Assembly (NCBI GenBank): GCA_012034595.1
Contig: JAAUPE010000051.1
Coordinates: forward strand, 1-44,327
Direction of reading: 5' to 3'
Source of the DNA: Calothrix sp. CSU_2_0
GTDB taxonomy: Bacteria > Cyanobacteriota > Cyanobacteriia > Cyanobacteriales > Nostocaceae
DNA length: 44,327 bases
Shown here piece by piece: positions 1 to 7,935 of the stretch. The notes beneath the pieces were generated by a model. It did not search any database. It was given only the letters and a program-made list of their open reading frames with translations, and was not told the DNA's origin. Numbering within the stretch: position 1 is the first letter of the stretch; every line of letters begins with the position of its first letter. A program made the position numbers and the translations under genes.

Positions 1-155
1 GAATTAGGAGTTAGGAGTTGGGAGTTAGGAATTAGGAATTAGGAGTTAGGAATTAGGAGTTAGGAGTTTGGAGTTGGGAGTTTGGAATTAGGAGTTTGGA
101 ATTAGAATTTGTTTGGGTATTAATTTTAATTTTTAATTTTAATTTTAATTTTGTT
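1..155. repeat. Heptameric STRR tract (TTAGGAG/TTAGGAA units) and AT-rich tail
   Basis: Bases 1-105 are a run of degenerate 7-base units (TTAGGAG, TTAGGAA, TTGGGAG, TTTGGAG). They are followed by a run of TTTTAAT-like units up to about 152. Tracts like this are the short tandemly repeated repetitive sequences known from filamentous cyanobacteria. The tract lies just downstream of the stop codon of the minus-strand gene that begins at 1594. No coding sequence is seen in it, and the window edge cuts it. Confidence 0.85.
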
Positions 156-157
156 GT

Positions 158-1594
158 TTATCTGGACTTTCGAGAATCGAGATAACGACATAAACGACGA
201 GATAAAATCCCCTTTAAAGCTTGATTGCGAACCGGATTTTTAGCCTCAGATTCAGCTTCTTGAATAATTACAGTAATCTGTTCCTCCAAAATCGCTTCTA
301 CCTGACTATCAAGAATTTGTAACCTTTGCCAATCTGTAAATAAATTCGCTATTTCAATAACCTGAGAACGTAAAATTAGTAATAACTTTTGTCGGATATC
401 AGCACGCAACTCATTTAACTTTAATAATCGAGTCACCTCAAATTGCTTAGTTAACCCAATTTGCGGAGCAATCTGACTCATCGATTCCCCTCGACAATGG
501 AAAAGATGCAAACCAGTTAAAAAAGATTGTTCGACAAATTTACGCTTTTGCCGCAACTTAATAATAAAATCTTCAGTAACTTGCGCGATCGCTTCATCCA
601 AGGATTCCATAAACTGATTTTGATACAACTGCAAAAATTCAATCTGTTCCTCATCCTCCTGTTTCGCTCTAGAACCCTCTACCAACGGTTGTATTTCTGG
701 TCGATCCAAAGATACCGAACTCACTGAACCCCCCTGTGCTGCAATCCGGTAACGTCGTAATTTAGTTGCGATCGCTTGTAGTTGTCTCAAAATTGCATCC
801 CCGTTCAAAACCCTCCCCGTTTCCTCCTGCAAATGCCGGGAAATGCGTAATAGTTGTTCTGGAGTGGGAACTTGGCAAGGCAAAGTTGAACCCGCAAGAC
901 GTTGCTGCAAACGTTCTTCTCGGTAAATCCCGTGGTAACTTCTCAAAAGTTCACAGATTTGTTCAATCTCCAAAGCAGTCAAACCATACATATTCGTTAA
1001 AATTCGTTGTAATTCCTTAGAATTTGTATCATTCAACAATGCCCAATCGCTCACCAAAAATACACCATGCTGAAGCAAAAATTTCTTCAGTTCCGGTTGC
1101 TGCTTCACATAACGATTAACCCAAGTATTCAGCGAACCCTTAACTGGATCGAACGTCTTTAAAACCGTTGTTGCTAAAGATTGGTAAGCACTTTTTTGTT
1201 GGATATTTTTCAGTTTTTTATTGAGTTGTACTGTTAATAAAACCTCATCATCCAGCACAAACGGGAATAAATCCTGACAATTAAAGCCATTATGGCATCC
1301 AAACTTCGTAGCCAAATCTAAGCAAACCTGATATACCTGATGAGAAATGTAGCAACGCAGACAAACTTCTGCCAAGTAAGCATCACCAGCATTCGCTTTT
1401 TCATCAGAGCGCATTTGCAACCACAAATGACGTTGAATTGCCACATCTGATATCTCTGTCAACCCTGGAAATTGCTGTTGTAGATAGTTTTGAGCTACGG
1501 GAACCATCTCAACTCGGCGATTACTATTAGAATCTAGCTTGACAAATTCCCAATACTTTGATACTAGAGTCACAGTAATTTTACTCAATGCCAA
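158..1594 (-). CDS. Sigma-70-like protein of the CTB peptide locus (function unproven)
   Basis: A 478-residue soluble protein without signal peptide or membrane segment. Residues about 140-190 (FDPVKGSLNTW, then GVFLVSDWALLND) and the C-terminal part (HCRGESMSQIAPQIGLTKQ, then VTRLLKLNELRADIR) read like the region 2 and region 4 helix-turn-helix of a divergent sigma-70 factor. This is pattern recognition, not a profile hit. The start is TTG, the first possible codon after an in-frame TGA; a strong AAAGGAGGTG lies about 16 bases upstream, farther than usual. It is the last gene of the minus-strand run that holds the HlyD-like protein and the two double-glycine peptides, so a role in regulating that locus is plausible but inferred. 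It could instead be a cyanobacterial protein that kept the fold without sigma activity. Confidence 0.6.
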   Translation of the reverse strand: MALSKITVTLVSKYWEFVKLDSNSNRRVEMVPVAQNYLQQQFPGLTEISDVAIQRHLWLQMRSDEKANAGDAYLAEVCLRCYISHQVYQVCLDLATKFGCHNGFNCQDLFPFVLDDEVLLTVQLNKKLKNIQQKSAYQSLATTVLKTFDPVKGSLNTWVNRYVKQQPELKKFLLQHGVFLVSDWALLNDTNSKELQRILTNMYGLTALEIEQICELLRSYHGIYREERLQQRLAGSTLPCQVPTPEQLLRISRHLQEETGRVLNGDAILRQLQAIATKLRRYRIAAQGGSVSSVSLDRPEIQPLVEGSRAKQEDEEQIEFLQLYQNQFMESLDEAIAQVTEDFIIKLRQKRKFVEQSFLTGLHLFHCRGESMSQIAPQIGLTKQFEVTRLLKLNELRADIRQKLLLILRSQVIEIANLFTDWQRLQILDSQVEAILEEQITVIIQEAESEAKNPVRNQALKGILSRRLCRYLDSRKSR

Positions 1595-1904
1595 TCACTA
1601 TTAATTCTTCCACCTCCTTTATCTAAATGCAATTTTAAATTTGACAGCATAATCTGTGGTGTTATATCTCTCTATTTCTGAAGCGGAGAGCTTATGCAGA
1701 ATTTGCTGATTTCTGGCTTTTTTTAATTCCTGGTGGGATGGAATTTGGAATTGCACTTGTTGCTGATATTGTAAGGGCGTAGCTTGCTTGCTATGCTTCG
1801 GAGTATTGTTGCCCTAATATTGTAAGGATGAATGACCGTTCGCCCCTAATATTGTAAGGGCGAACGGCCGTACTCCGAAACGGAGAAGCAAGCTACGCCC
1901 CTAC
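1595..1904. repeat. Intergenic repeat block with hairpins and the GTAGCTTGCTTCTC element
   Basis: There is no gene here. Three copies of a TATTGTAAGGRYG-like phrase occur between about 1767 and 1860. A perfect 10-bp inverted repeat (CCGTTCGCCC at 1836-1845 and GGGCGAACGG at 1858-1867) forms a hairpin. The GTAGCTTGCTT core is present at 1779, and in inverted orientation at 1871-1896 next to TACTCCGAAACGGAG. The block separates the HlyD-like gene from the sigma-like gene on the minus strand. It may act as an attenuator or terminator, or be inert repeat DNA. Confidence 0.7.
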
Positions 1905-3344
1905 TTAAACTCCGGTCCATTCTTTAAAAATCGGTAAAACAAACTCAATTGGTCGTTTTTCCTCAGTCGTAATTCTTACCGTGGTTGTGGTTCCCGATGT
2001 AATTTTTTGCTCTGGACCCTTGGAGGAAGTCCATTTGTAGCCGCTATCGGTTGAGGTATCTTGTTGCAATTCAGTAAATACTGCTACATGGGGACCTTGC
2101 GTAAGGACGCTGGGTAAAATATCAGGATTTCCAACTATACTCGCTGCATTTTGTTGTGTAATGGGGAAAGAAGTTATTTCTTTGACTACTGCTTTGATAC
2201 CACCAAATTCTTCGCGCTTCACAGTTGAAGGTGTAACCTGCAAAGTCATTCCCGGTTTAATATTCTTACCTTCGCTAACGGGTAGAAAGGTGACATTAAC
2301 CAATTTATCGGTTGATTTTTGGGCTGAAATCGTACCTAATGCAGTTCCAGGTTCGAGTTGTTGTCCGGGTTTGGCATTAATTTCTAAAATTGTACCCGTA
2401 TGTTGACTGACGATTTCGCTACTTTGTCGCAATTGTAATTCTAATTGCGCGATCGCACGTTCGGTTTCTGTGATTTCTTTGGCTCGACTGGTTACTGTGA
2501 CTAAATCCTGTTCTTTTTGGCTTGCTTGACGACTATTTAATGCTTTTAATTGTGCTTCTAATTCGTTAACTTGGTTGAGACTTTGTTGGTAACTGCGTCT
2601 TGCGTCAACTTCTTTAACTTCTAATTGATTTAATTGCGATAGCACCTCATTCAATTGGGTTTGGGAATTGAGGTATTCTTGTTGAGCGCTGAGTGCGGTA
2701 TCTTTGGGGACAGCACCTTGTTTAAATAAATTTTCCCTTGCTTCCCAACGTTTTTTTAAAGTTGGTTGTAACTCACGGATTGTTTGTAAACGTAACTTGA
2801 GGTTTTCCCGTTCTTTGTTGAGAACATTAATGCTTTTGTCACGGAGTTCTGGAGTGAGGGATTGTACGGTTTGCAAGCTTTGTTGTAGGGTTTGTCTTTG
2901 CTGTGCGATCGCAGACTGTTCGAGGGAGAAACGTTGTGTTTGAGCAAGTTGTGCAGTTTGGTCTTGCGATCGTAATTGTACGAGTTTATCGCGGGATAAT
3001 TGTAATTGGTTGCGTAATTCGGATTGGTCAATTGTGGCGATAATTTGACCTTTTTTAACTTTATCACCAGGTTCTACATTCACTCTCAAAATTCGTCCTG
3101 GGTTTGCTGCCTGAACGGTGACAACTTTGCTGGGGTAAACTAGTACTCCTTTACCGGAAACTAAAATTGGAATACGTCCAAACCAACTCCAAGCTCCCGC
3201 AGCAGCAACCAAGGAACCAAGTGCAAATAAAGAGAACCAACGTTTGGGATTAGTAACTTTAATTAATAGGTCAAGTTGTTCGGGAGAAGCAACTTTATCT
3301 AGAGCTTCTTTACGAAAGATATTATTTTTTGGTTGAGTCAACAT
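1905..3344 (-). CDS. HlyD-family membrane-fusion protein of an NHLP-type bacteriocin export system
   Basis: A 479-residue periplasmic adaptor of the HlyD/membrane-fusion family, which links an inner-membrane ABC exporter to the outer membrane. One membrane segment lies at about residues 35-55. It is followed by a biotinyl-lipoyl half-motif (NVEPGDKVKKGQIIATIDQ), a long Gln/Leu-rich coiled coil (about 110-310), the second lipoyl half (TGTILEINAKPGQQLEPGT) and a C-terminal beta domain. The ATG start opens MLTQPKNNIF. Its neighbours are double-glycine peptides of the type exported by peptidase-containing ABC transporters, so the cargo is probably those peptides. The exporter itself is not in the window. 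The TIGR03794-like (NHLP) assignment is from memory of the family's length and context; the general HlyD assignment is firm. Confidence 0.9.
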   Translation of the reverse strand: MLTQPKNNIFRKEALDKVASPEQLDLLIKVTNPKRWFSLFALGSLVAAAGAWSWFGRIPILVSGKGVLVYPSKVVTVQAANPGRILRVNVEPGDKVKKGQIIATIDQSELRNQLQLSRDKLVQLRSQDQTAQLAQTQRFSLEQSAIAQQRQTLQQSLQTVQSLTPELRDKSINVLNKERENLKLRLQTIRELQPTLKKRWEARENLFKQGAVPKDTALSAQQEYLNSQTQLNEVLSQLNQLEVKEVDARRSYQQSLNQVNELEAQLKALNSRQASQKEQDLVTVTSRAKEITETERAIAQLELQLRQSSEIVSQHTGTILEINAKPGQQLEPGTALGTISAQKSTDKLVNVTFLPVSEGKNIKPGMTLQVTPSTVKREEFGGIKAVVKEITSFPITQQNAASIVGNPDILPSVLTQGPHVAVFTELQQDTSTDSGYKWTSSKGPEQKITSGTTTTVRITTEEKRPIEFVLPIFKEWTGV

Positions 3345-3352
3345 AATTTTTT

Positions 3353-3378
3353 ATTTTGGATTTTGGATTTTGGATTTT
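3353..3378. repeat. Short STRR (TTTTGGA units)
   Basis: Three to four tandem TTTTGGA heptamers lie in the 113-base gap between the tandem-CNB gene and the HlyD-like gene on the minus strand. They sit directly upstream of the HlyD-like start codon in the transcribed direction. Confidence 0.75.
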
Positions 3379-3434
3379 TAATGATTAATAAGGTATTTGG
3401 AATGGTAAATGTCTAATTTATTTCTATATAGACA

Positions 3435-3459
3435 AGAGACGACTCGCCGAGTCGTCTCT
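3435..3459 (-). terminator. Perfect 11-bp hairpin overlapping the stop codon of the tandem-CNB gene
   Basis: AGAGACGACTC and its exact complement are separated by three bases. The TAG stop of the minus-strand gene lies in the outer stem. No long T-run follows, so it may attenuate rather than terminate before the HlyD-like gene. It belongs to the GAGACG/CGTCTC hairpin family seen elsewhere in the window. Confidence 0.55.
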
Positions 3460-4555
3460 ACTGTACTTTTACCCTTTTCAACATCCATTCAAATCTTGCT
3501 CCTGCTAATGCAACTTGTGCGAGAAAATTCTGATTAAGCTCGTTGGCAAACGAAGAATCAAGAGAATCACCACTGCTATAACTCAACCTGCCATAACCAA
3601 GTCTTTGCACCATTGCTTGTTGTTTATCAGCTAAAAGAATCGCTAATACACGATAAAAGCGAGCAGCAAAACCAACATCATGTAATAACTTTGCAGACAT
3701 GCGCCAACGAGGAATCGAAAGCACCCGTGAATCCCGTAATGCCCTAACTGTAACTGCGGGTGTTTGTGCTTCGATAAATGGTGTTTCTCCCAACATATCG
3801 CCACGAGATAAACGGGCTAATTCTCGCTCTAAAATTGGATTTTCGTCTTCTTCCAAATTAGAAAATACCCGCGATAATGGATTTTCTTCATCTTCTGTAG
3901 AATTTAAAGAAACTGCCCCATCAAGGACGATATGAAACGCCTCAATCGGTCTACCACTACGCATTAATACCGTATTTTCAGCAACTTGTTGAACTCGTCC
4001 TGCGGCAATTAACCAATCGATATCGCTATCATGTAACTCCGCAAAAACAATCAAAGCTTCCCGCAATTCTGGTCTACTTAAAACTACCGTACTCCGTCCA
4101 AAATGGCTCATCATTTGCTGTAAACGATTTGCCAACATAACTGCGATCGCACGATATAAATGTGCGGCAAATTCCTGGTCTTCTTGTAATTTTTGGATGA
4201 GTTGATTTTTAGGAATAGTTAAAACAACCGATTTAGTAGTAGCTTGAACCGTTGTCGAAGGTAAATAAGTTTCAACAAAAGGAATTTCTCCGACCATTTC
4301 CCCACTCGTTAACCAAGCGATTTCCCGTCCTGGTAATGTCCCACCTTCTAAAGCTGCGAATGCACGACCAAGAGGATTTGTATCAGCTTGAGTTAGTAAA
4401 ATGGTCATAGCACCATCAAGCAGAATGTGCAGTGCGTCCAATGGTTGATTTTGACGAACTAAAACAGTTCCAGATTCAATTTCTACTCGATGTCCAACTG
4501 CTAACATCCAGTCTATATCTTGATTGCTAAGTTCCTTTAGTAAAACTTCCGTCAT
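3458..4555 (-). CDS. Tandem cyclic-nucleotide-binding-domain protein
   Basis: A 365-residue protein made of two CRP-like cyclic-nucleotide-binding beta-barrel domains in tandem, at about residues 15-135 and 185-305. Each has the pattern IESGTVLVRQNQPLDALHIL / GEMVGEIPF and NTVLMRSGRPIEAFHIVL / GDMLGETPF. There is no DNA-binding helix-turn-helix, no peptidase domain, no ABC ATPase domain and no membrane segment. Start ATG at 4555, reading MTEVLLKELSNQDIDWM. It lies between the double-glycine peptide genes and the HlyD-like gene. CNB-like domains are known fused to cyanobacterial peptide-exporting ABC transporters, so this may be a stand-alone sensor or regulatory subunit for such a transporter (inference). 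Ligand binding is untested; both domains lack an obvious full phosphate-binding cassette (RxA). Confidence 0.8.
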   Translation of the reverse strand: MTEVLLKELSNQDIDWMLAVGHRVEIESGTVLVRQNQPLDALHILLDGAMTILLTQADTNPLGRAFAALEGGTLPGREIAWLTSGEMVGEIPFVETYLPSTTVQATTKSVVLTIPKNQLIQKLQEDQEFAAHLYRAIAVMLANRLQQMMSHFGRSTVVLSRPELREALIVFAELHDSDIDWLIAAGRVQQVAENTVLMRSGRPIEAFHIVLDGAVSLNSTEDEENPLSRVFSNLEEDENPILERELARLSRGDMLGETPFIEAQTPAVTVRALRDSRVLSIPRWRMSAKLLHDVGFAARFYRVLAILLADKQQAMVQRLGYGRLSYSSGDSLDSSFANELNQNFLAQVALAGARFEWMLKRVKVQ

Positions 4556-4601
4556 AAATAAAATTCCCTTTTTTTATTGATGCAATGAGAGGGAAGGAAA
4601 A

Positions 4602-4648
4602 GAGTTAGGAGTTAGGAATTAGGAGTTAGGAATTAGGAGTTAAGAGTT
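4602..4648. repeat. STRR tract (TTAGGAG/TTAGGAA units)
   Basis: About six heptamers of the same type as those at 1-105 lie between the smaller-locus peptide gene (4703-4993) and the tandem-CNB gene. Confidence 0.8.
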
Positions 4649-4702
4649 ATAAATTAATAATTTTCTTTTTCCTATTTCCTTTTCCTCCTTCCCTCCGCTC
4701 CA

Positions 4703-4993
4703 TTAATTTCTGCCAAATAAGCGACCAAATTCCTTAACGAAACCTAAAGCATCACTGGCAGAATTAAAACCCAAACCAATCAATTGAAATGCAGAAGAAG
4801 ATATATTAGAATACCTAGAAAAAGAGCTACGACCAAAACCTCTTCGTCTAGAACTGGTTCTGCTACCTGCAAATATGTCTCTTTGGTTAAACATCGAACC
4901 GGATAAATATATATCAATTCCCCCAGAAATTCCGTCAAGTTCCTCTTCGGATAATTCAACTGGGATATTATCAATGTTGTTCTCATCAGACAT
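4703..4993 (-). CDS. CTB-type double-glycine peptide precursor with a cationic core
   Basis: A 96-residue precursor. The leader (residues 1-25) ends in ELSEEELDGISGG, the acidic double-glycine leader of the cyanobacterial CTB family, a group thought to be cleaved after GG by the C39 peptidase of an ABC exporter. The predicted core of 71 residues is Ser/Arg rich (SRTSSRRRGFGRSSFSR) and ends in a helix-like segment (ASDALGFVKEFGRLFGRN). It has no cysteine, so lanthionine or disulfide bridges are excluded. The start ATG is well placed behind AGGAG. It is the second peptide gene of the minus-strand run. Family membership rests on the leader; antibacterial activity is not shown. Confidence 0.8.
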   Translation of the reverse strand: MSDENNIDNIPVELSEEELDGISGGIDIYLSGSMFNQRDIFAGSRTSSRRRGFGRSSFSRYSNISSSAFQLIGLGFNSASDALGFVKEFGRLFGRN

Positions 4994-5113
4994 TATTTTT
5001 TCTCCTCTGCATAATCAATCAATTTATTGACCTCTGTACATAGCTTATTTCTGGGAATTGGGAACTCATGCAAAAAGAAGCTGAATATTGCCAAAATACT
5101 ACCCAAATAAGAA

Positions 5114-5139
5114 AATAGAGATGCGATCGCATCTCTATT
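5114..5139. repeat. 26-bp perfect palindrome centred on a HIP1 site
   Basis: The two halves are exact complements around GCGATCGC, giving a hairpin with AATAGAGATG arms. It lies between the two peptide genes, where it could reduce read-through or stabilise the upstream transcript. There is no T-run on either side. Confidence 0.7.
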
Positions 5140-5205
5140 GGGTACACACGTTGTTCTACTAAGGAAGGTCTATATAACAGACTAAGCTGCTTTTACAAAT
5201 TGAAA

Positions 5206-5460
5206 TTAGTTACCAACACCCAAGTTCTGGTTAGAAAAGCTGTAAATTTCTCTTGCAGCAACACCGAATGTATTTCCAGCGCCACCAGGACCAGCCACAG
5301 TTCCACCAGTTACTAACAAGTCATTTTGTTGAAATTGGCTTACAGAATCATTAGTTAAGCTTTGTCCATTACCAAGAACAAGTGAGAATCCACCTGCAAC
5401 TGTATCCAATTCATCTTCAGAAAGTTCAACAGCAAATTGGTTTTTGATTTCGTTCGACAT
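5206..5460 (-). CDS. CTB-type double-glycine peptide precursor
   Basis: An 84-residue precursor. Leader residues 1-24 end in ELSEDELDTVAGG; the 60-residue core (starting FSLVLGNGQ) is Gly/Asn/Gln rich (VTGGTVAGPGGAGNTFG) and contains no cysteine. The ATG start at 5460 sits behind AGGAG at good spacing. It is the first gene of the minus-strand run, which continues into a second precursor, the tandem-CNB protein, the HlyD-like protein and the sigma-like protein. By family resemblance the core would be released by cleavage after the double glycine during export. What the mature peptide does (bacteriocin, signal or cell-surface role) cannot be read from the sequence. Confidence 0.85.
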   Translation of the reverse strand: MSNEIKNQFAVELSEDELDTVAGGFSLVLGNGQSLTNDSVSQFQQNDLLVTGGTVAGPGGAGNTFGVAAREIYSFSNQNLGVGN

Positions 5461-5830
5461 TGTTTTTCTCCTAATTAGTTAGTTGAGTATATTTGTTTAG
5501 CGAACCAGCTTACTTTAACCATTTATTGTTTATCTTGGTTTCGTTTGCTGCGGTTCGTTTCGTTTCATGTGTTCATAGTATTCAATTCCCCAAGGGTTGT
5601 GTATCGGGAGAAAGTTCGGATCGAAAACTGCTTTTTATCCATCGAAGCGACTCCTACTAAAGTTGGAGATGGGATAATTAGGCAAAAAAGATGTTTAAAT
5701 AGAACCCATGTACTAAAAACCCCATTCTCAGCAGTCACTTACTTTGTCCATTTTGTCCAATACCCAAAAACTGCACGAGTTAACTAGTTCCAGATATATA
5801 GGTTTAAAGAGCGTTGATAGAGACTGGAAA
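5461..5830. other. Divergent intergenic region between peptide locus and haem-sensor gene
   Basis: 370 bases with no credible gene. It must hold the promoters of the minus-strand peptide run and of the plus-strand haem/HAMP gene. No consensus promoter was assigned. Around 5538-5567 there is a run of GTTTCGTT-like direct repeats. Confidence 0.6.
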
Positions 5831-6922
5831 ATGCTGCGTCGTCTTAAAATTGCTGATTTTAATCTTGATAAGTTGAAAATTGGGTCTCAATTTACACTAC
5901 TTTTATCAATTATCTTTGTTGCTGGTATAGTTCTTGGTGGCTTTACATTGTCAGAAGCATTGGAAAACAAAGCTCAACAAGAAATGAGCTATCGCGGACA
6001 GATGGCAATACAGTTAATCAACGCAGTCAAGAATTACACAAGTAACGATATTGCACCTTTACTTGCAGAAATAGCTAATCCAGAGACACGTTTTATTCCC
6101 GAAACTATACCCAGCTTGTCTGCAAAGCAAGTAGTCAACAAATTTAAACAAAATTGGAACAACAAAGACTTTACTTACAAAGACGCAACCCTCAACCCGA
6201 CAAATATGGATGACAAAGCCAATTTATTTGAAGCAAGATTAATCGAGCAATTTACGAGCGATCGCACACTCACATCTCTTTCTGGATTGCGATCGCAATC
6301 TGGGGAACAACTATTTTATATTGCTCAACCTCTCGTTGTCACAGATTCTAGCTGTTTGCAATGTCATACTTCCCCAAAAATTGCTCCTAAAAGTCATACT
6401 CAAAAATATGGCACGCAAAATGGTTATGGTTGGAAGTTAAATCAAATTATTGGAACTCAAATTATTTACATTCCTGCTAGTAAGGTTTTTAATGATGCTC
6501 GTCAAGCAACTTATTTATTTATTGGCATATTTATTGGTATTTTTGCATTAGTTATTATCTCTATTAACTATTTACTTAAATGGAGAGTAATTCAACCCTT
6601 AAAACCAATGGCTCAACTTGCCCAAAGCATTAGTTTGGATAATGTTAGTGCTAATGAAGTTAGGATTTTAGAACGTAAGGGATTGACTAAAGTTGCTCAA
6701 AGAAAAGATGAATTAGGACAACTAGGACGGGTATTTCACAAAATGGTGCAGGATATCTATGCACGTGAACAGCAATTAGCCGAACAATTACAACAACTGC
6801 AAGTAGAAATTGACCAAGCAAAAATTATTAAAGAAGTTGCCGAAATCGCCGAGAGTGATTATTTTCAAAAGTTACAGCAAACCGCGAAATCAATTCGGAA
6901 TGAATGGAAAAATAATTTGTAG
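5831..6922 (+). CDS. Membrane-bound Tll0287-like c-type haem sensor with HAMP domain
   Basis: A 363-residue protein from ATG 5831; an open frame reaches a TTG at 5744, but the ATG precedes the membrane anchor and is preferred. Order: membrane helix about 20-40; periplasmic or lumenal domain (about 41-225) of the Tll0287/DUF3365 type with the covalent c-haem site CLQCH at 175-179; membrane helix about 227-249; HAMP about 250-320 (WRVIQPLKPMAQLAQSI, then ELGQLGRVFHKM); C-terminal coiled coil. There is no kinase, cyclase or methyl-accepting domain, so output must go through a partner. The next gene, 89 bases downstream on the same strand, is a MinD/ParA ATPase. The haem site is visible; redox or gas sensing is inferred from the family. 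Confidence 0.85.
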   Translation: MLRRLKIADFNLDKLKIGSQFTLLLSIIFVAGIVLGGFTLSEALENKAQQEMSYRGQMAIQLINAVKNYTSNDIAPLLAEIANPETRFIPETIPSLSAKQVVNKFKQNWNNKDFTYKDATLNPTNMDDKANLFEARLIEQFTSDRTLTSLSGLRSQSGEQLFYIAQPLVVTDSSCLQCHTSPKIAPKSHTQKYGTQNGYGWKLNQIIGTQIIYIPASKVFNDARQATYLFIGIFIGIFALVIISINYLLKWRVIQPLKPMAQLAQSISLDNVSANEVRILERKGLTKVAQRKDELGQLGRVFHKMVQDIYAREQQLAEQLQQLQVEIDQAKIIKEVAEIAESDYFQKLQQTAKSIRNEWKNNL

Positions 6923-7011
6923 TTTCTATTATTCACTGTTATACAGACAATTAAATCAGTTATTTGTACTGGAATTTTCAATTCAATAATAATCGATTAG
7001 GACTTAAAATC

Positions 7012-7839
7012 ATGACAAAAATTATATCAATTCATTCTTTTCGAGGTGGTACTGGTAAATCTAATGTTACTGCAAACCTCGCTACTATCATTGCCCGTAT
7101 GGGATATCGAGTCGGAATTGTAGATACAGATATTCAATCACCAGGTATTCATGTTCCTTTTGGATTGGATGAATCAAAAGTCAAATATACACTGAATGAT
7201 TACCTCTGGGGACGTTGTGCGATCGAAGCTGCAACTTATGATGTTAGCTCTATTTTTACAACTCGACAAAAGAAAAATTGGTTTAATAAAAACCAAGGTA
7301 AAATTTATCTAATCCCGTCAAGTATTAAAACTAGCGAAATTTCTCGAATTTTACGTGAGGGGTATGATGCTCGTTTACTCAATGATGGATTTCGTCATTT
7401 AATCCAGCGTCTAAAGTTAGATTATTTATTCATTGATACTCATCCCGGTATTAATGAAGAAACACTTCTTTCTGCTATCATTTCTGATGTACTTGTGGTG
7501 ATTTTACGACCCGATAAGCAAGATTATCAAGGAACAGCAGTAACGGTTGATGTAGCACGTAAATTGGATGTTCAAAAAATCCTTCTAGTTATAAATAAAG
7601 TTTTACCTAGTCTCAACCAAGAAGCATTAAAACAACAAGTTCAAACAACTTATAATGTTCCAGTTGCGGGGGTTTTACCTGTATGTGATGAGATGTTTCA
7701 TTTAGCAAGTAGCGATATTTTCTGCTTGCGTTATCCAGAACATCCTTGGACTAATATCGTCAACGGCATTGCTAAACAGTTGAGTGATAATCATAAACCT
7801 TTAAATCAATCATTTTCATTCGGAAAAACCATGAGTTAA
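7012..7839 (+). CDS. MinD/ParA-family deviant-Walker ATPase
   Basis: A 275-residue protein from ATG 7012; an upstream TTG at 6964 is less likely because ATG 7012 directly opens the conserved strand MTKIISIHSF. The deviant Walker A is RGGTGKSN (residues 11-18), Walker A' is VDTDIQSPGIHV, and Walker B is LFIDTHPGI. MinD/ParA ATPases dimerise on ATP and position cargo on membranes or the nucleoid. There is no recognisable partner MinC/MinE or ParB and no parS, so it is probably not the chromosome or septum system. It follows the membrane haem/HAMP gene, which suggests a two-gene module in which the ATPase responds to, or localises, the sensor (inference). Confidence 0.85.
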   Translation: MTKIISIHSFRGGTGKSNVTANLATIIARMGYRVGIVDTDIQSPGIHVPFGLDESKVKYTLNDYLWGRCAIEAATYDVSSIFTTRQKKNWFNKNQGKIYLIPSSIKTSEISRILREGYDARLLNDGFRHLIQRLKLDYLFIDTHPGINEETLLSAIISDVLVVILRPDKQDYQGTAVTVDVARKLDVQKILLVINKVLPSLNQEALKQQVQTTYNVPVAGVLPVCDEMFHLASSDIFCLRYPEHPWTNIVNGIAKQLSDNHKPLNQSFSFGKTMS

Positions 7840-7935
7840 AAAGTTATTAGAGTGTAAGTACTAGCAACAACAAACAATTTGGGACAACTTATTTTTTGGT
7901 ATTCCCTTGACATAAGTTCAGATTTTACCCGTTTG

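Noticed and set aside
527-1020. Plus-strand open frames inside the sigma-like gene
   Set aside because: They are antisense to a clearly coding frame, have no SD and show no domain.
5744-5830. TTG start for the haem/HAMP protein
   Set aside because: The extra 29 residues (STOP-free by chance) do not resemble the family; ATG 5831 sits right before the membrane anchor.
7012-7839. Plasmid-type ParA partition system
   Set aside because: No ParB gene or clustered parS-like inverted repeats are visible, and the neighbours are chromosomal genes.
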